DNA of 64,000 bases from Nocardia vermiculata NBRC 100427 (GTDB taxonomy: Bacteria; Actinomycetota; Actinomycetes; Mycobacteriales; Mycobacteriaceae). Below, in pieces: positions 31,301-46,300 of this stretch. The number at the start of each line of letters is the position of its first letter. Position 1 is the first letter of the stretch. Location: NCBI RefSeq assembly GCF_001613265.1, contig NZ_BDCA01000002.1, positions 434,001 through 498,000 of the forward strand, read 5' to 3'. The notes below the pieces were generated by a model. That model was given only the letters and a program-made list of their open reading frames with translations, had not been told where the DNA came from and searched no databases. Made by a program: the position numbers and the translations under genes.

Positions 31301-34300
31301 ACCAGCTGTTCGCCGACCCGGTCGTCGCTGCGCACCACGGCCACCGATTGGCCGACGGAACCCTGTGCGGTGAGCGCGGATTCGATCTCGCCGAGTTCGA
31401 TGCGCAGACCACGCAACTTCACCTGGAAATCGGTACGTCCCAGATATTCGATGGCCCCGTCGGCACCGCGCCGCACCAGGTCACCCGTCCGGTACAGGCG
31501 GGCCCCACTGCGGCCGAACGGGTTCGCGACGAAGCGGTCGGCGGTGAGATCGGTACGGCCGAAGTAACCGCGAGCCAGCTGGGCACCGGCCAGATACAGC
31601 TCACCCGCGACGCCCGCCGGTACCGGATGCAGCCGCGCATCCAGGATGTAGGCCTGCGCATTCCACACCGGTGTGCCGATCGGCACCGCGCCGTCTATAT
31701 CGGCGGCGACCGGCATGGCGGTGGCGTGCACGGTGAATTCGGTGGGCCCGTACAGGTTGTGCAGTTCCGCGGTGCCGATGCGGCGGTAGGCCCGCGCGGC
31801 GTCGGCGGTGAAGGCCTCACCGGCGATCAGCAGCACCCGCAACGAGGACACGTCCACGACGCCACCGGGGGCCGCGCTGCCGGACTCGACACTCTCGGAG
31901 AACACCGACAGCATCGAGGGAACGAACGACGTCATCGTCACCCGGTGCGCCGCAATCACTTCGGCGAGATAGCCCGGATCACGGTGGCCGTCGGGCGCGG
32001 CGATCACCAGCCGCGCTCCGGCAGCGGTGGCACCGAACAGTTCCCACACCGACACATCGAAGGTGGGCGGTGTCTTGAACAGCACCACCTCACCCGTGCC
32101 GATGCCGTATTCGCTGGTGATCCAGCGGATCTGGTTCACCGCGGCGGCATGCGATACCGCCACGCCCTTCGGGCGTCCGGTGGAGCCGGAGGTGAAGATC
32201 AGGTAGGCCAGGTGCTCGGGCCGCAGTGGCGCGCGACGCTCGGTGTCGTCCAGTTCACCGACCGCGAATCCGGACAGGTCCAGCTCGTCGATCCGGACCG
32301 GCCGGACGGTGTCCGCACCGCCCTGCGCTCGCTCGATATCGGCACCGTCACGCCCGGTGGTGAGCACCGCGACCGGCGCGGAGGTGTCGACCACATAGCG
32401 CACCCGCTCGTCGGGCTGGTCGAGGTCCAGCGGCACGTAGGCACCACCGGCCGCGAGCACCGCATAGGAGGCGACCACCAGATCGAGCGAACGCCGGATC
32501 GCCAGCGCCACCCGGGTTTCCGGTGCCACACCGGCCTCGACCAGATAGCGCGCCAGCCGCTGCACCCGCTGTGCCAGTTCGGCGTAGGTGAGCGTCACCC
32601 CGTACTCGGGGTCGACCACCGCGATCTCGTCGGGAGTCAGGCGGGTCTGCTCGTCGAAGTCGGCGAGCAGCGTCGCGGGCCCCTCGCGCCGCGACGGCAG
32701 ATGCCGGGCGGTGTTGTTCCAGGCCCGCAGTTCACGGGCAGCTTCGGCGGGCGCGAGCAGATCGATATCGCCCACCCGGGCGCCGGGCTCGGCCACGATC
32801 GCGGTCAGGATCCGCACCAGGCGTTCGGCGAAACCGCTCACTGTCGACTCGTCGAACAGATCTGTGGCGTAGACGAATTCGGCGGCGATACCGGTCGGCG
32901 CCGTGACGCCGTCGACCGTGGCGCTCTCCTCGGTGAGTACCAGTTGCAGATCGAACTTCGCGGTCTCGATCGGCAGTTCGACGCCGCTCACGGTCAGTCC
33001 CGGCAGTTCCAGCGTGTTCTGCCCGGTGTTCTGGAACGACAGCATCACCTGGAACAGCGGATGCCGGGCCTGCGAACGCGCCGGATTCAGAATCTCCACC
33101 AGCCGCTCGAACGGCAGATCGGCATGGCCGAAGGAGGCGATATCGGTGCCACGCACCGCCTGCAACAGATCGGTGAAGCGCGCGCCGCCGTCGATCTCGG
33201 TGCGCAGCACCAGGGTATTGACGAACATACCGATCAGGTCGTCGAGTTCGCGTTCACCGCGGCCTGCCACCGGGGTACCGATGGCGATATCGGTTTCCCC
33301 GCTCAACCGGGACAGCAACAGCGCCAGGGCGGCGTGGGTGACCATGAACATGGTCGCGCCGCGGGTGCGGGCCAACTCGGCCAGCCGGGCATGTGTCTCG
33401 GCGTCGATGTGGAAGGTGTGGGTGGCGCCACGGCCCGAGGCGATCGCCGGGCGCGGCCGGTCGGCCGGCAGGTCCAGTTGTTCGGGCACGCCGTTCAGCG
33501 CGTCGCGCCAGTAGGCGATCTGGTCGGCGATCACCGATTCCGGATCGTCCTCGCTGCCGAGGACGGCACGCTGCCAGAGCGCGAAATCCGCGTACTGCAC
33601 CCGCAACGGCGCCCACGCGGGCTCGCCGCCGTCGACCCGGGCACCGTAGGCGGTCATCACATCGCGGGTCAGCGGGCCCATCGAGAAACCGTCGGCGGAG
33701 ATGTGGTGCACGACCAGCGCGAGCACATGCTCGGTGGGACTGATCTCGAACAGCCGGGCCCGGAACGGCACCTCGACGGTGACGTCGAATCCGGTGCCGA
33801 CCAACTCGGAGATACGCAGCGGCAGTTCGGCTTCGGTCACCTCGATCGGGGACAGATCCGGAATGACCCGGCCGGTGGCGACGATCTCCTGATATGCGGT
33901 GCCGTCGACCTCGGGATAGCGGGTGCGCAGCGATTCGTGACGCGCCAGCACATCGGCGACCGCGATCTGCAGCGCCTGCCGGTCGAGCAGACCCGACAGC
34001 CGCACCGCGGCCGGGATGTTGTCCACGGCCGAACCGGGATCGAAACGGTTGAGGAACCACATCCGCTGCTGTGCCAGCGACAGCGGCACCAGCTCCGGGC
34101 GCTGCTGCGGTACCAGCGAGGCGTGCGCGCCGGCACCGGAGCGGGACTCGGCCCGCGCTGCCAGCCCGGCGACGGTCGAAGCCTCGAAGATCTCCCGCAC
34201 ACCGAGCCGGGTGTCCAGCGCGGCCGAGAGGCGTGCCGCCACCTGGGTGGCGATCAGCGAGTTACCGCCGAGGGCGAAGAAATCGTCGTCCAGGCCGACA

Positions 34301-37300
34301 CGATCCGCACCGAGGATCTCGGCGAAGGTGCCCGCCACGATCTGTTCCACCGGCGTGATCGGGGCCCGGAACACCGCCGCCTCGAATACCGGCGCGGGCA
34401 GGGCCTTGCGGTCCAGCTTTCCGGAGGCGTTGAGCGGGAACTCGTCGAGCACCATCACCACGGACGGGACCATGTAGCTCGGCAGCCGCCCGCCCAGTTC
34501 CTCGCGGACGGCCTCGTCGTCGACCGGAAGGCCCGGGGTGGCGATGACATAGGCCACCAGCTGGTCACCGGTGTGCTGATCCCCGCGCACCACCACGACC
34601 GCGCGGTCGATCTCGTCGAGTCCGGTCAGCGCGGACTCGATCTCGCCGAGTTCGATCCGCAGACCACGCAGCTTGACCTGGAAGTCGGTGCGGCCCAGGT
34701 ACTCCAGCTCACCGTGTTCGGTCCACACGACCAGGTCGCCGGTGCGGTACATGCGGTCACCGCGGCCGAACGGGTTGGCCACGAACCGATCCGAACTCAG
34801 GTCCACCCGTCGCACATAGCCGTGTGCGAGCTGGGCGCCCGCCAGATACAGCTCACCCGCGACACCCACCGGGACCGGGCGCAACCGCGAGTCCAACACG
34901 TACACCTGCGTGTTGAACACCGGGCGGCCGATCGGCACCGTATCGGTGTCGGCGTCGGTGACCTGGTGATACGTGACGTCCACCGCGGCCTCGGTCGGGC
35001 CGTACAGATTGTGCAGCGCGGTGCCGGTGAGCTCGCGCAGGCGTTGCGCGGCGGCCGGTGCGAGCGCCTCGCCGGAGGCGAAGACCAGTCGCAGCGTGGT
35101 GCATTCGGCCGCACGGGCTTCGGCGACGAATACCGCGAGCATCGACGGCACGAAGTGGGTGACACTGACCTGCTCGGTCACGATGGTCTCGGCCAGATAG
35201 GCGGGGTCACGATGCCCGTCGGGACGGGCCACCACCAGGCGGGCGCCGATCTGCAACGGCCAGAAGAACTCCCACACCGACACATCGAAGGTCGCGGGCG
35301 TCTTCTGCAGCACCACATCGTCGGCGGTCAGACCGTACTCGGCCTGCATCCACACCAGCCGGTTCACGATCGCCGCATGCGGCACCGCCACACCCTTCGG
35401 GCGGCCGGTGGAACCGGAGGTGAAGATCACGTACGCGGTATCGGCCGGCCGCAACGGATGGCGCCGGTCGGCGTCGGTGATCGGCTCGGTCGAATAGGCG
35501 GACAGCTCCAGCAGGTCGATCCGCACCTGGGCGGTATCCATACCGAGATCGTCGCCGGAGGTGAGCACGCAGATCGGATCCGCGGTCTCCAGGATGTACT
35601 CGGTGCGCTCGGCCGGATGATCCGGATCCAACGGCACATACGCACCACCAGCAGCCACCACCGCGTACATACCGACAACCAGATCGACCGAACGCCGCAT
35701 CCCCAAGGCCACGAAGGTATCGGGGCCCACACCACGTTCGATCAGCCAGCGCGCCAGCGCATGGACGCGGGCGGCGAACTCGGCGTAGGTGAGCGACTCG
35801 GATTCGAAGCTGAGCGCGATGGCGTCGGGGGTGCGCGCCGCCTGATCCTCGAACATCGAGACCAGCGTCGCGGTCCGGTCGACCGGGTGGCCGGTGGCAT
35901 TCCAGCCCGACACCACGAGATCGCGTTCGGCCGGTTCCAGCAGTTCGATCGCACCGATCCCGGACTCCGGTTCGGTGACCAGGGTGTTCAGCACCCGCAG
36001 CAACCGGTCGGCGATGCGCTGGATCATGTTCTCGTCGAACAGGTCTCGCAGATAGCCGGCGCGGATCCGCAGCTGGTCACCGAGGGCGGCGATCAGGCTC
36101 AGCGGATAGTGGGTGGCGTCGGTGGCCTCCAGGCCCGCCACTGCCATACCGTCGATATCGGCGGCCTGGCGCTGGATGCCCTCGGCATCCACCGGATACG
36201 ACTCGAACACCACGAGGGTGTCGAACAGGCCACCGATGCCGATGGCGTCCTGAATGTCGGCCAGACCGAGGTAATGGTGATCGAGCAGGTCGGCCTGCTC
36301 GCCCTGCACGCGGGTGAGCAGCTGCTGCGCCGATTCCGCCGGGTCGATGTGCACCCGCACCGGAACGGTGTTGATGAACAGCCCGACCATCGACTCCACC
36401 CCGGCCAGCTCCGGCGGGCGGCCCGACACGGTGGTGCCGAACAGCACGTCGTCGCGACCGGTCATCCGGCCCAGCACGATGCCCCAGGCGGTCTGCAGGA
36501 CGGTATTGGTGGTGACGCCCATCCGGGCGGCGAACTCGGTGAGCCGCGTGGTCTGCTCCCGGTCGAGTTCGAACACGTACTCGTCCGAGAGTGCGGTGAT
36601 CTCACGCCCGGCGTCCGGCCGGGCCAGCAGGGTCGGTTCGGTGACCCCCGACAGCGCCGCGTTCCAGGCCGCGAGCGAAGCCGGACGATCCTGCTGCGCC
36701 ACCCATTCCAGGAAGTGCCGGTAGGAACGCACGGCGGGCAGCGCACTGGCGTCGGCGTGCGTGGCGTACAGCATCAGCAGATCCCGCATCAGCAGCGGCA
36801 TCGACCAGCCGTCGAGCAGGATGTGGTGATTGGACACCACCAGCGACCAGCGCTGCTCGGCGACCTGGATCAGAGTGAACCGGATCAGCGGCGGCGCAGC
36901 CAGATCGAAGCGATCGGTGCGGTCGGCCTCGATCAGGTCGGCGGCCTCACCGCTCGCGCGGCGATCGTGTTCGGCCCAGGCGACACGCACGCCGTCGAGG
37001 ACCACCTGCACCGGATGGCCCTGTTCGTCGGTGACGAAGGCGGTGCGCAGAGTGTCGTAGCGATCGATCAATGCCTGTGCGGCACTGCGCAGCCGGGCCG
37101 GATCCACCCGACCGGTGAGGTCGAGGACCGCCTGCCCGGTGTAGACGTCGACCGAGGCGGCCGCGAGTTCGGCGTGGAACAGCAGACCGGCCTGGAGCGA
37201 GGACAGCGGCCAGATCTGCGAGACCGCACCGAAACGCTGCTCCCAGCCCTCGATATCGGTCTGTTCGACCCGCACCAGCGGGAAGTCCGAGGGGGTATGA

Positions 37301-40300
37301 CCGCCCGCACCGGCCGATTCGGCATGCCGGGCAACCGCTGCCAGTGCGGTCGTCCACAGTGCACCGAATTCGCGGACCGCAGCCTCGTCGAGCAGGGTGG
37401 TCGGATAGCCGATGCGCGCGGTCAGGCGGTCCCCCACCACGATGGCATTGATATCCAGCGGCGCCATCGCCGGCATATCGTCGTCGTAGGCGCCCGACAA
37501 CTCGCCGAGTTCCGGCGCCGGAATCCAGCCGAAACCGCGCAGTGCCTCGGGCACCGCGTTGTCGGAGACCCGGCCCAGGTAGTTGAAGCTCACCTGTCCC
37601 GGCAGCTCGGCGGGCAGCTGCGCCGCCGTGCGCGGGTTCAGGTAGCGCAGCATGCCGTAGCCCAGGCCCTTGTCGGGCACCGCGAGCAGCTGTTCCTTGA
37701 CTGCCTTGAGCACCGGCCCCATCGCCGGTCCACCCGTCAGCGCGGCATCGATGTCGAGGCCCGACAGGTCGAAGCGGACCGGGAAGATCGCGGTGAACCA
37801 GCCGACCGTGCGGGACAGGTCCGCGCCCGGGACCACATCTTCCTCACGACCGTGCCCCTCGAGGCGCACCAGCGCACTGTCGGAATGGCTATCGGCGTGT
37901 GCGGCACGCCATTTCGCGACCGCAAGCACCAGCGCCGCCAACAGCGCATCGTTGACACCGCCGTGGTACAGCGCGGGCACGGTGGTCAGCAGGGCCTTGG
38001 TGACCTCGGCGGAGACCTCGACCTCGACCTTGTCGGCCACCGCGGACACGTCCACGCTCGGATCGAACGCACGCTCGGTCAGCAGCGGATCGGGGCCTTC
38101 GACGACCGCACGCCACAGATCGAATTCGTCGTCGCGCTCGGCGGCGACCCGTTCCAGCGCGTGCGCCCAGGTGCGCATGCTGGTGGGTGGTGCGGCCAGT
38201 TCCGGGGTCTGCCCGGCCGACAACTGTCCCCAGGCGGTGACGAAATCGGGGACCAGGATGCGCCAGGACACACCGTCGATCACCAGGTGGTGGGCGACGA
38301 CGATCAGACGTCCGGCGCGGTCGGCGGAGCTGGGCTCCAGCCACGCGAAGCGCACGACCACACCGGCTTCGGGATCCAGCCGGTCGAGTGTGGCGTCGAG
38401 CGCGGTGGTCGCGATCTCGAACAGTCCGGCGTCGTCGACCGCGGCATCGAATGCGGTGTGATCGACGAGCGCGTCCACATCGACGGTGCCCGGTGCGGCG
38501 GTCTCCACGATCCATTCCGCGCCGGCATGCCGGCGCAGCCGCGCACGCAACATGTCGTGGCGGTCCACGACGGCGGCGACGGTGGCCAGCAGCCCCGCCC
38601 GATCGATGCCGAGCGGCAACTCCAGTGCCAGCGCCTGATGGAACCGGCCGAACGAGCCGGCCCGCTCCACCATGAACTTCGCGACCGGCGTCAACGGCAT
38701 CGTGCCGACGCCACCGCCGGGCAGCTCGGCCAGTGCGGGCACCGAATCAGACTGTCCGGCAGCGGATTCGGCAACGGCAGCCAGTCCGGAAACAGTGCGC
38801 TGCTCGAAGACGTCACGCGGGCTGAACACCACGCCGCGGGCCTTCGCGCGCGACACCAGCTGGATCGAGACGATGGAATCGCCGCCGAGCGCGAAGAAGG
38901 AATCGTCGACGCCGACCCGCTCGATGCCCAGCACCTCGGCGAACACCTCGGCGATGGCATGCTCCACCGGCGTGCGGGGCGCCCGGAAGGTGGTGTCGGT
39001 GGCGAACTCCGGTTCCGGCAGCGCCCTGCGGTCCAGTTTGCCCGCCGGGGTCAGCGGCACCCGGTCGATCACCATGATCGACGACGGCACCATATACCCG
39101 GGCAACCGCTGTTCCAGCGCGGTGGTCACCGCAGCCACATCGATCGTATTTCCCGGCACCGCAACCACATACGAAACCAGCGAAGTGGCGCCGGCACCCC
39201 GGGTGTGACCGAGGGTCACGGCGAAATCGACCGTGTCCTGCGCGGTCAGCGCCGCGTCGATCTCGCCCAGTTCGATGCGGAAACCGCGGACCTTGACCTG
39301 GAAGTCGGAGCGGCCGACATATTCGACCTCACCGTTGTGATTCCACCGCACCACGTCACCGGTGCGGTACATCCGCTCCCCCGGCTCGTACGGGTTGGCG
39401 AGGAATCGTTCGGCACTCAGACCCGGCCGCGCGTGATATCCACGGGCCAGCTGGACACCGGACAGATACAGCTCACCCGCGACGCCCACCGGGACCGGGC
39501 GCAGCCGCGAATCCAGTACCAGTGACTGCATACCGCGGATCGGGCCGCCGATGGTGACCGGATCGCCCGCGACCAGCGGATCACTGATGTTGGTGGCGAC
39601 GGTGGCCTCGGTCGGGCCGTAGGCGTTGTGGAAGCGGCGCGGCGTGCCGTCCGGAGTCACCGACCACTTGGCCACCTGTTCGGCGGTCACCGCCTCACCA
39701 CCGGCGATCACCACGCGCATCCCGGCCAATGCCTCGGGATCCAGCGTGGCCAGCACCGACGGGGTGATCAGGCCGTGGGTGACGCCGTCGCGGGCGATCA
39801 GTTCGCTGAGCTCGGCACCACCGTAGGTGCCGGGCGGCACCACGACCAGCGCACCGCCCGCACCGACGGCGAGCAGGAATTCCAGAATCGAGGCGTCGAA
39901 GCTGGGCGAAGCGAAATGCAATGCGCGCGAATCGGAATCGAGCTGGTACCGCTCGTTCTGCTCGGCGCGGAAGTTCGCCAGGCCGGCGTGGGTGACCACG
40001 ACCCCCTTGGGCACACCGGTGGATCCGGAGGTGTAGATGACGTAGGCCGGATGGTCGATCCACAACGCACGCACCAGGTCCGCGTCGTCGATCTCCATGG
40101 CGGAGTAACGGGCGGTGTCGAGTTCGTCGAGGATCAGCCAGTCCGCCGATTCCGGCAGATCCGCACGCACCGAAGCCACGGTCAGGCCGACCGGGGAACC
40201 GGAATCGGTGACCATGTGGTCGATACGGTCGGCCGGATAGGACGGGTCGATCGGCACGAACGCCGCGCCGGTCTTGGTCACCGCCCATTCGGCCAGATAG

Positions 40301-43300
40301 CTGTCCGCCGATCGCGGTACCGCCACCGCGACCAGATCTTCGGCGCCGATACCGCGTTCGATCAGCACCCGGGCCAGGCGGTTGGAGCGCTCGTCGAGTT
40401 CGCGATAGGTGAGCGTGACACCGTCGGCGATCACCGCGGGCGCCTCCGGATCGCGCGCGACGGCCTCGGCCAGCAACTGCGGCAACGTCCGCGCCGCGAC
40501 CGCCGGGCCGCCGGTACGGGCGAGCAGATCGGCGCGCTCGGCCGGGTCGAGCACATCCACCGCGCCGACCGCGATCCGCGGGTCGGTGGCGACGGCATGC
40601 AGGACCCGGATCCAGCGATCGGCGATCTCGGAGGCGGTCTGCTCGTCGAACAGATCGGTGGCATAGATCAGGCTCAGCGCCATCCCGTTGGCGGCCGCAC
40701 CACCGGCGGCACCGGAACGCTCCGACAGCGTGAACTGCAGGTCGAAACGGGCGATGTTCTCGTCCCGGTCCACCGTGGAGACGGTGAGGCCGGGGAGTTC
40801 GAGACCGGCGCGGTCGAGGTTCTGGAAGGCCAGCATCACCTGGAACAGCGGGTTGCGGGCCTGCGAACGTTCCGGTGCCAGCAGTTCCACCAGCCGCTCG
40901 AAGGGCACGTCGGCGTTGCCGAAGGCCTCCAGGTCGGTGTGGCGGACCCGATCCAGCAGTGCGGTGAACGGCTCGTCGGCCTCGATCCCGGTGCGCAGCA
41001 CCAGCGTGTTGACGAACATGCCGACCAGATCGTCGAGGGCGGCCTCACCGCGTCCGGCGATCGGGGTGCCGACGGCGATATCGTCGGATCCCGACAGATG
41101 CGCGAGCAGCACGGTCAGACCCGCGTGCATGACCATGAACAGCGATGAACCCTGTTCACGGGCAACATGTTCCAACGCGCCGATGAGTTCGGGCGTCAGC
41201 GTGCGATGCAGTTCCGCACCGGCCAGCGAGGCGACGGCGGGGCGCGGGCGATCGGCAGGAAGGGAGAGTTCTTCCGGAATTCCGTCGAGGGAGCGGTGCC
41301 AGAAGTCGACCTGCCGGGCCAGCAGCGACTGCGGATCGTCCTCGGAACCGAGGACCTCGCGCTGCCAGACCGCGAAGTCCGCGTACTGCACCTCGAGGGG
41401 CGCCCAGGTCGGGGCGCTGCCCTGGGTGCGCGCGGTGTAGGCGGTCATCACGTCGCGGGCGAGTGGGTTCATCGAGAACCCGTCCGCGGCGATGTGGTGC
41501 ACCACCACGACCAGCACGTACTCGTCGCGATGCACCTGGAACAGCCGGGCGCGCAGCGGCACCTGGTCGGCGACGTCGAATCCGGTGGCCGCGAACTCGG
41601 TGATCGCGGTGGTCAGATCGGTGTCGGACACCGGGTAGGTGCGCAGGTCCAGCACGATCTGCTCGGCCGGGACCACCACCTGGACCGGAGTGCCTCCGTG
41701 CTCCGGGTAGCGGGTGCGCAACGACTCGTGCCGGCGCACCACATCGAAGACCGCCAATTCCAAAGCGGCGGTGTCGAGTTCACCGGACAACCGCACCACC
41801 AGCGGGAGGTTGTAGGCCGCCGAGGAGGTGTCGTACTGGTTCAGGAACCACATGCGCTGCTGGGCGAACGACAACGGCACCGGGTCGGCACCCGCGCGGG
41901 TTCGTGCGACCAGGCGCGGACGGGCCGCGTCGCCGGTATGTGATTCCAGCCGTGCTGCCAGTGCTTCGACCGTGGTCGCCTCGAACAGCGCCCGTACTCC
42001 CACCGTGGCGCCGAGGGCGGCACCGATCCGGGATACCACCCGGGTGGCGATGAGTGAGTTGCCGCCGAGTTCGAAGAAGTCGTCGTCGAGGCCGACCCGT
42101 TCCACCTCGAGCACCTCGGCGAAGACCGCGGCCACGATCTCCTGGACCGGGGTCTCGGCGGCGCGGAAGGCGCGCGCCTGCACCGCCGGTGCGGGCAGCG
42201 CACGGCGGTCCAATTTGCCGTTGACAGTCAGCGGGATCCGGTCGAGCACAACGAATGCCGAGGGCACCATATAGGCGGGCAGCCGCTCGGCCGCGCCGTC
42301 GCGCACCTGTACCAGCGGCGGCTCGGTCTCGCCCGGGGGCGGCACCAGGTAGGCGACGATGCGCTGATCGCCGGGCTGATCCTCGCGGACCACGACCGCG
42401 ACCTGCGCGACGCCCGGCTGTGCCAGCACCGCGGATTCGATCTCGCCGAGCTCGATCCGGAAGCCACGAACCTTCACCTGGTCGTCGGCCCGGCCCAGGT
42501 ACTCCAGTTCCCCGAACCGGTTCCAGCGGGCCACGTCGCCGGAGCGGTACAGCACCGCACCCGGTTCGCCGAGCGGATCGGCGACGAACCGAGCCGCGGT
42601 CAGATCGGGGCGGCCCAGATATCCGCGCGCCAATTGCGGTCCGGCGATATACATTTCACCGGCCACGCCGACCGGTACTGGATGCAAGCGGTCGTCGAGC
42701 ACGTACACCCGCTGTCCGGCGATCGCCCGACCGACCACCGAACCCGTTGCCGCGGCGATCGTTTCGGCATCGAGAACGCGATGCGATACGTGCACCGTGG
42801 TTTCGGTGATGCCGTACATGTTGACCAGTCGCGGCGCGGTATCGCCGTGCCGTGCCACCCAGTCGCCCAGCCGGCGCAGCTCCAGCGCCTCACCACCGAA
42901 CACGACATAGCGCAGCTCCAGCGGTGCGCCGCCGGCCAGCCGGTCGGCCTCGGCCAGCTGGTAGAACGCCGAAGGGGTCTGGTTGAGCACCGTCACCCGG
43001 TCGCGGCGCAGCAGTTCCAGGAACTGTTCCGGCGAGCGCGAGGTGTAGTAGTCGACCACGACCAGGGTGCCGCCGAACAGCAGCGGACCCCACAGTTCCC
43101 ACACCGAGAAGTCGAAGGCGAAGGAGTGGAACAGTGTCCACACGTCGTCGGCACCGAATCCGAACTCCCGATCGGTATTGGCGAACAGCCGCACCACGTT
43201 CCAGTGCGCCACCGCGACGCCCTTGGGGCGGCCGGTGGAGCCGGAGGTGTAGATGACATAGGCGATACTGCCCGGGGTGAGCGGCGCATTGCGGTCGGCG

Positions 43301-46300
43301 TCGGTGATCGGCTCCTCGCCCGCATCCACCATTTCCGGTGTGTCCGCGCTGAATCCGTCCATCAGCACGATCGGCAGGCCGGTCGGCAGTTCCACCTCGC
43401 TACCGCCGTCGACGATCACACCCGCCGGGCGCGAATCCGCGAGCACATAGGCGATGCGGTCGGCCGGGTAGCTCGGATCGATCGGCACGTATCCGGCACC
43501 GGACTTGATGACCGCGAGCAGCGCCACGACCAGGTCCAGCGACCGCGGCAGTACCACCGCGACCAGGGTCTCCGGCCCGGCACCATCGGCGATCAACCGG
43601 CGTGCCAGCTGGTTCGCCCGTCGGTCCAGTTCGGCGTAGGTCATCCGGTCGGTGCCGAACTTGACGGCCACCCGATCGCCGTGCGCGGCGACCGCGGCAT
43701 CGAACAGGTCCGACAGGGTCACCGACGGATCGGCGAAGAGCCCGGCACCGCCGTCGGCACCGGAGGACACCCACCGCTGCGAGACGTCCAGGAGTTCGGA
43801 TTCACCGAGCAGATCGATATCGCCGACGACCGTGCTGCCGTCGTCGGTGATGCTGCGCAGGATCCGCACCAGCCGCTCGGAGAATGCGGTGATCGTTTCG
43901 GGATCGAACAGGTCGGTGGCGTACGTCCACGCCAGTGTCAGCCCGGCGGCGTCGGCGGCCTCGCCCACGGTGAGCTGGATGTCGAATTTCGACATCCCGG
44001 GATCAGCGCCCTGCACCTCGAGGTCGAGGCCCGGTAGTTCGACGGTGGTGGCGTCTCGCGCACCGGTGGCCTCGAAGGTCAGCGCCACCTGGAACAGCGG
44101 GTGGTGGGCCTGCGAACGCACGGGGCTGATCACATCCACCAGACGCTCGAACGGCACATCGGCGTTGGCGAAGGCCGCCAGGTCGGTGGCCCGGACCTCA
44201 CTCAGCAGTTCCGGGAAGGTCGCGTCGGGGCGCACCGGGGTGCGCAGCACCAGGGTGTTGACGAACATGCCGATCAGATCGTCGAGAGCACGCTCGCCGC
44301 GACCCGCGATCGGGGTGCCGATCGCGATATCGGTCTCCCCACTCAGCCGGGCTGCCCAGGTGGCCAGTGCCGCATGCATCAGCATGAACAGCGTCACCCC
44401 GTGTGCGCGGGCGTACTCGGTGAGCCGCTCGTGCAGATCGGCCTCGAGCGAGAACTCCTGTGTCGCACCGGAGTTGGTAGCGATTTCGGGTCGCGGACGG
44501 TCCGCCGGAAGGTCGATCTGCTCCGGCAGGTCACGCAGCTGTTCGGCCCAGTAGCCGATCTGACCCGCGGCGACCGAGGCTTCGTCGTCCTCGGCACCCA
44601 GCATGTCGCGCTGCCACAGCGCGTAGTCGGCGTACTGCACCGGCAGCGGCGTCCACTGCGGCGCCTCGCCGCGCGAACGCTCGGAGTATGCGGCCACCAC
44701 GTCGCGCAGCAGCGGCCGCAACGAGAAACCGTCACCGGCGATGTGATGCATGACCAGGACGACCACATGCTCATCGGCGCCCGATTCCAGCAGGGTCGCA
44801 CGGAACGGAACCTCGGCGGTCACGTCGAAGAAGACGTTCACCAGCTCGGCCACCCGCGCGGGGATCTCGGCGGCGGCCACCGTCTCGGCCACCAATTCCA
44901 CTCCGGCCTCCGCCGCCGACAGCACCCGCTGATAGCCGTCACCGGCGACCTCCGGGTAGATCGTCCGCAGCGACTCGTGCCGAGCCACCACATCGGCCAG
45001 CGCGGCGGCGAAGGCCTCGCGGTCGAGGGTTCCGGTGAGCCGAATCGCCGCCGGGATGTTGTTGACCGCGGTGCGGCTGTCGAAGCGGTTGAGGAACCAC
45101 ATCCGCTGCTGCGCCGGTGACAACGGCACCAGTTGCGCCGTTTCGCCGCCGGGTAGCTGCACCGGTTCGGGGCGCTGCCGGGCGGTCAGCGGGTGCCGCC
45201 CGCCCTGTCCGGCACGGGTCTCCAGGCGCGCCGCCAGCGCGGCCACCGTGGTGGCCTCGAACAGGGTGCGCACGCCTACCTCGGTATCCAGAGCCGCGCC
45301 CAGCCGGGCGGCGACCTGCGTGGCGAGCAACGAGTTGCCGCCCAGTTCGAAGAAGTCGTCGTCGAGACCGACGCGTTCGACGCCGAGCGCCTCGCCGATC
45401 ACATCGGCGACCGCCTGCTCCACCGAGGTCGCCGGAGCGCGGAAGGTCTTGGCGGCGAAGGTCGGCTCGGGCAGTGCCCTGCGGTCGAGCTTGCCGGAGG
45501 CGTTGAGCGGGAAGCTGTCCAGCACGACGAATGCCGCGGGCACCATGTATGCGGGAAGATGCTCGACCACAGCGGTTTTCACCGCTTCGACCTCGATCTG
45601 CGCACCGGCCGCGGCCACCAGGTAGGCCACCAGCTGGTCGCCGGTGCGCTCGTCGGAGCGCACCACCACGACAGCCTGGCCCACGGCCGGGTCCGCGGTG
45701 AGCGCCGACTCGATCTCGCCGAGCTCGATCCGCAGACCACGGACCTTCACCTGGAAGTCGGTGCGGCCCAGATATTCGAGTTCGCCGGCCCTGGACCACA
45801 TCACCAGGTCGCCGGTGCGGTACATGCGCTCGCCGTCGGCGAACGGGTTGGCCACGAAACGATCGGCGGACAGATCCGGCCGCGCCACATATCCGCGGGC
45901 CAGCTGAGCGCCCGCGAGATAGAGCTCGCCCGCAACCCCGACCGGCACCGGGCGCAACCGCGAATCCAGCACGTACACCCGGGTATTGAAGACCGGGGCG
46001 CCGATCGGCACCGTGGCGGTGTCGGTATCGACGACCTCGTGATAGGTGACGTCGACGGCGGCCTCGGTCGGGCCGTACAGATTGTGCAGGCGCGCACCGG
46101 TGCGGCTGCGCAACTGCTGTGCCACGGTCGCGGGCAACGCTTCACCGGAGGCGAAAACATTACGCAGACCGGAACATTCGGCCGCGGCGGGCTCGGAGAC
46201 GAACACGGCCAGCATCGAGGGCACGAAGTGGGTGACGGTCACGCCCTCGCGGCCGATCACCTCGGCAAGGTAGGCCGGGTCGCGATGCCCGTCCGGGCGG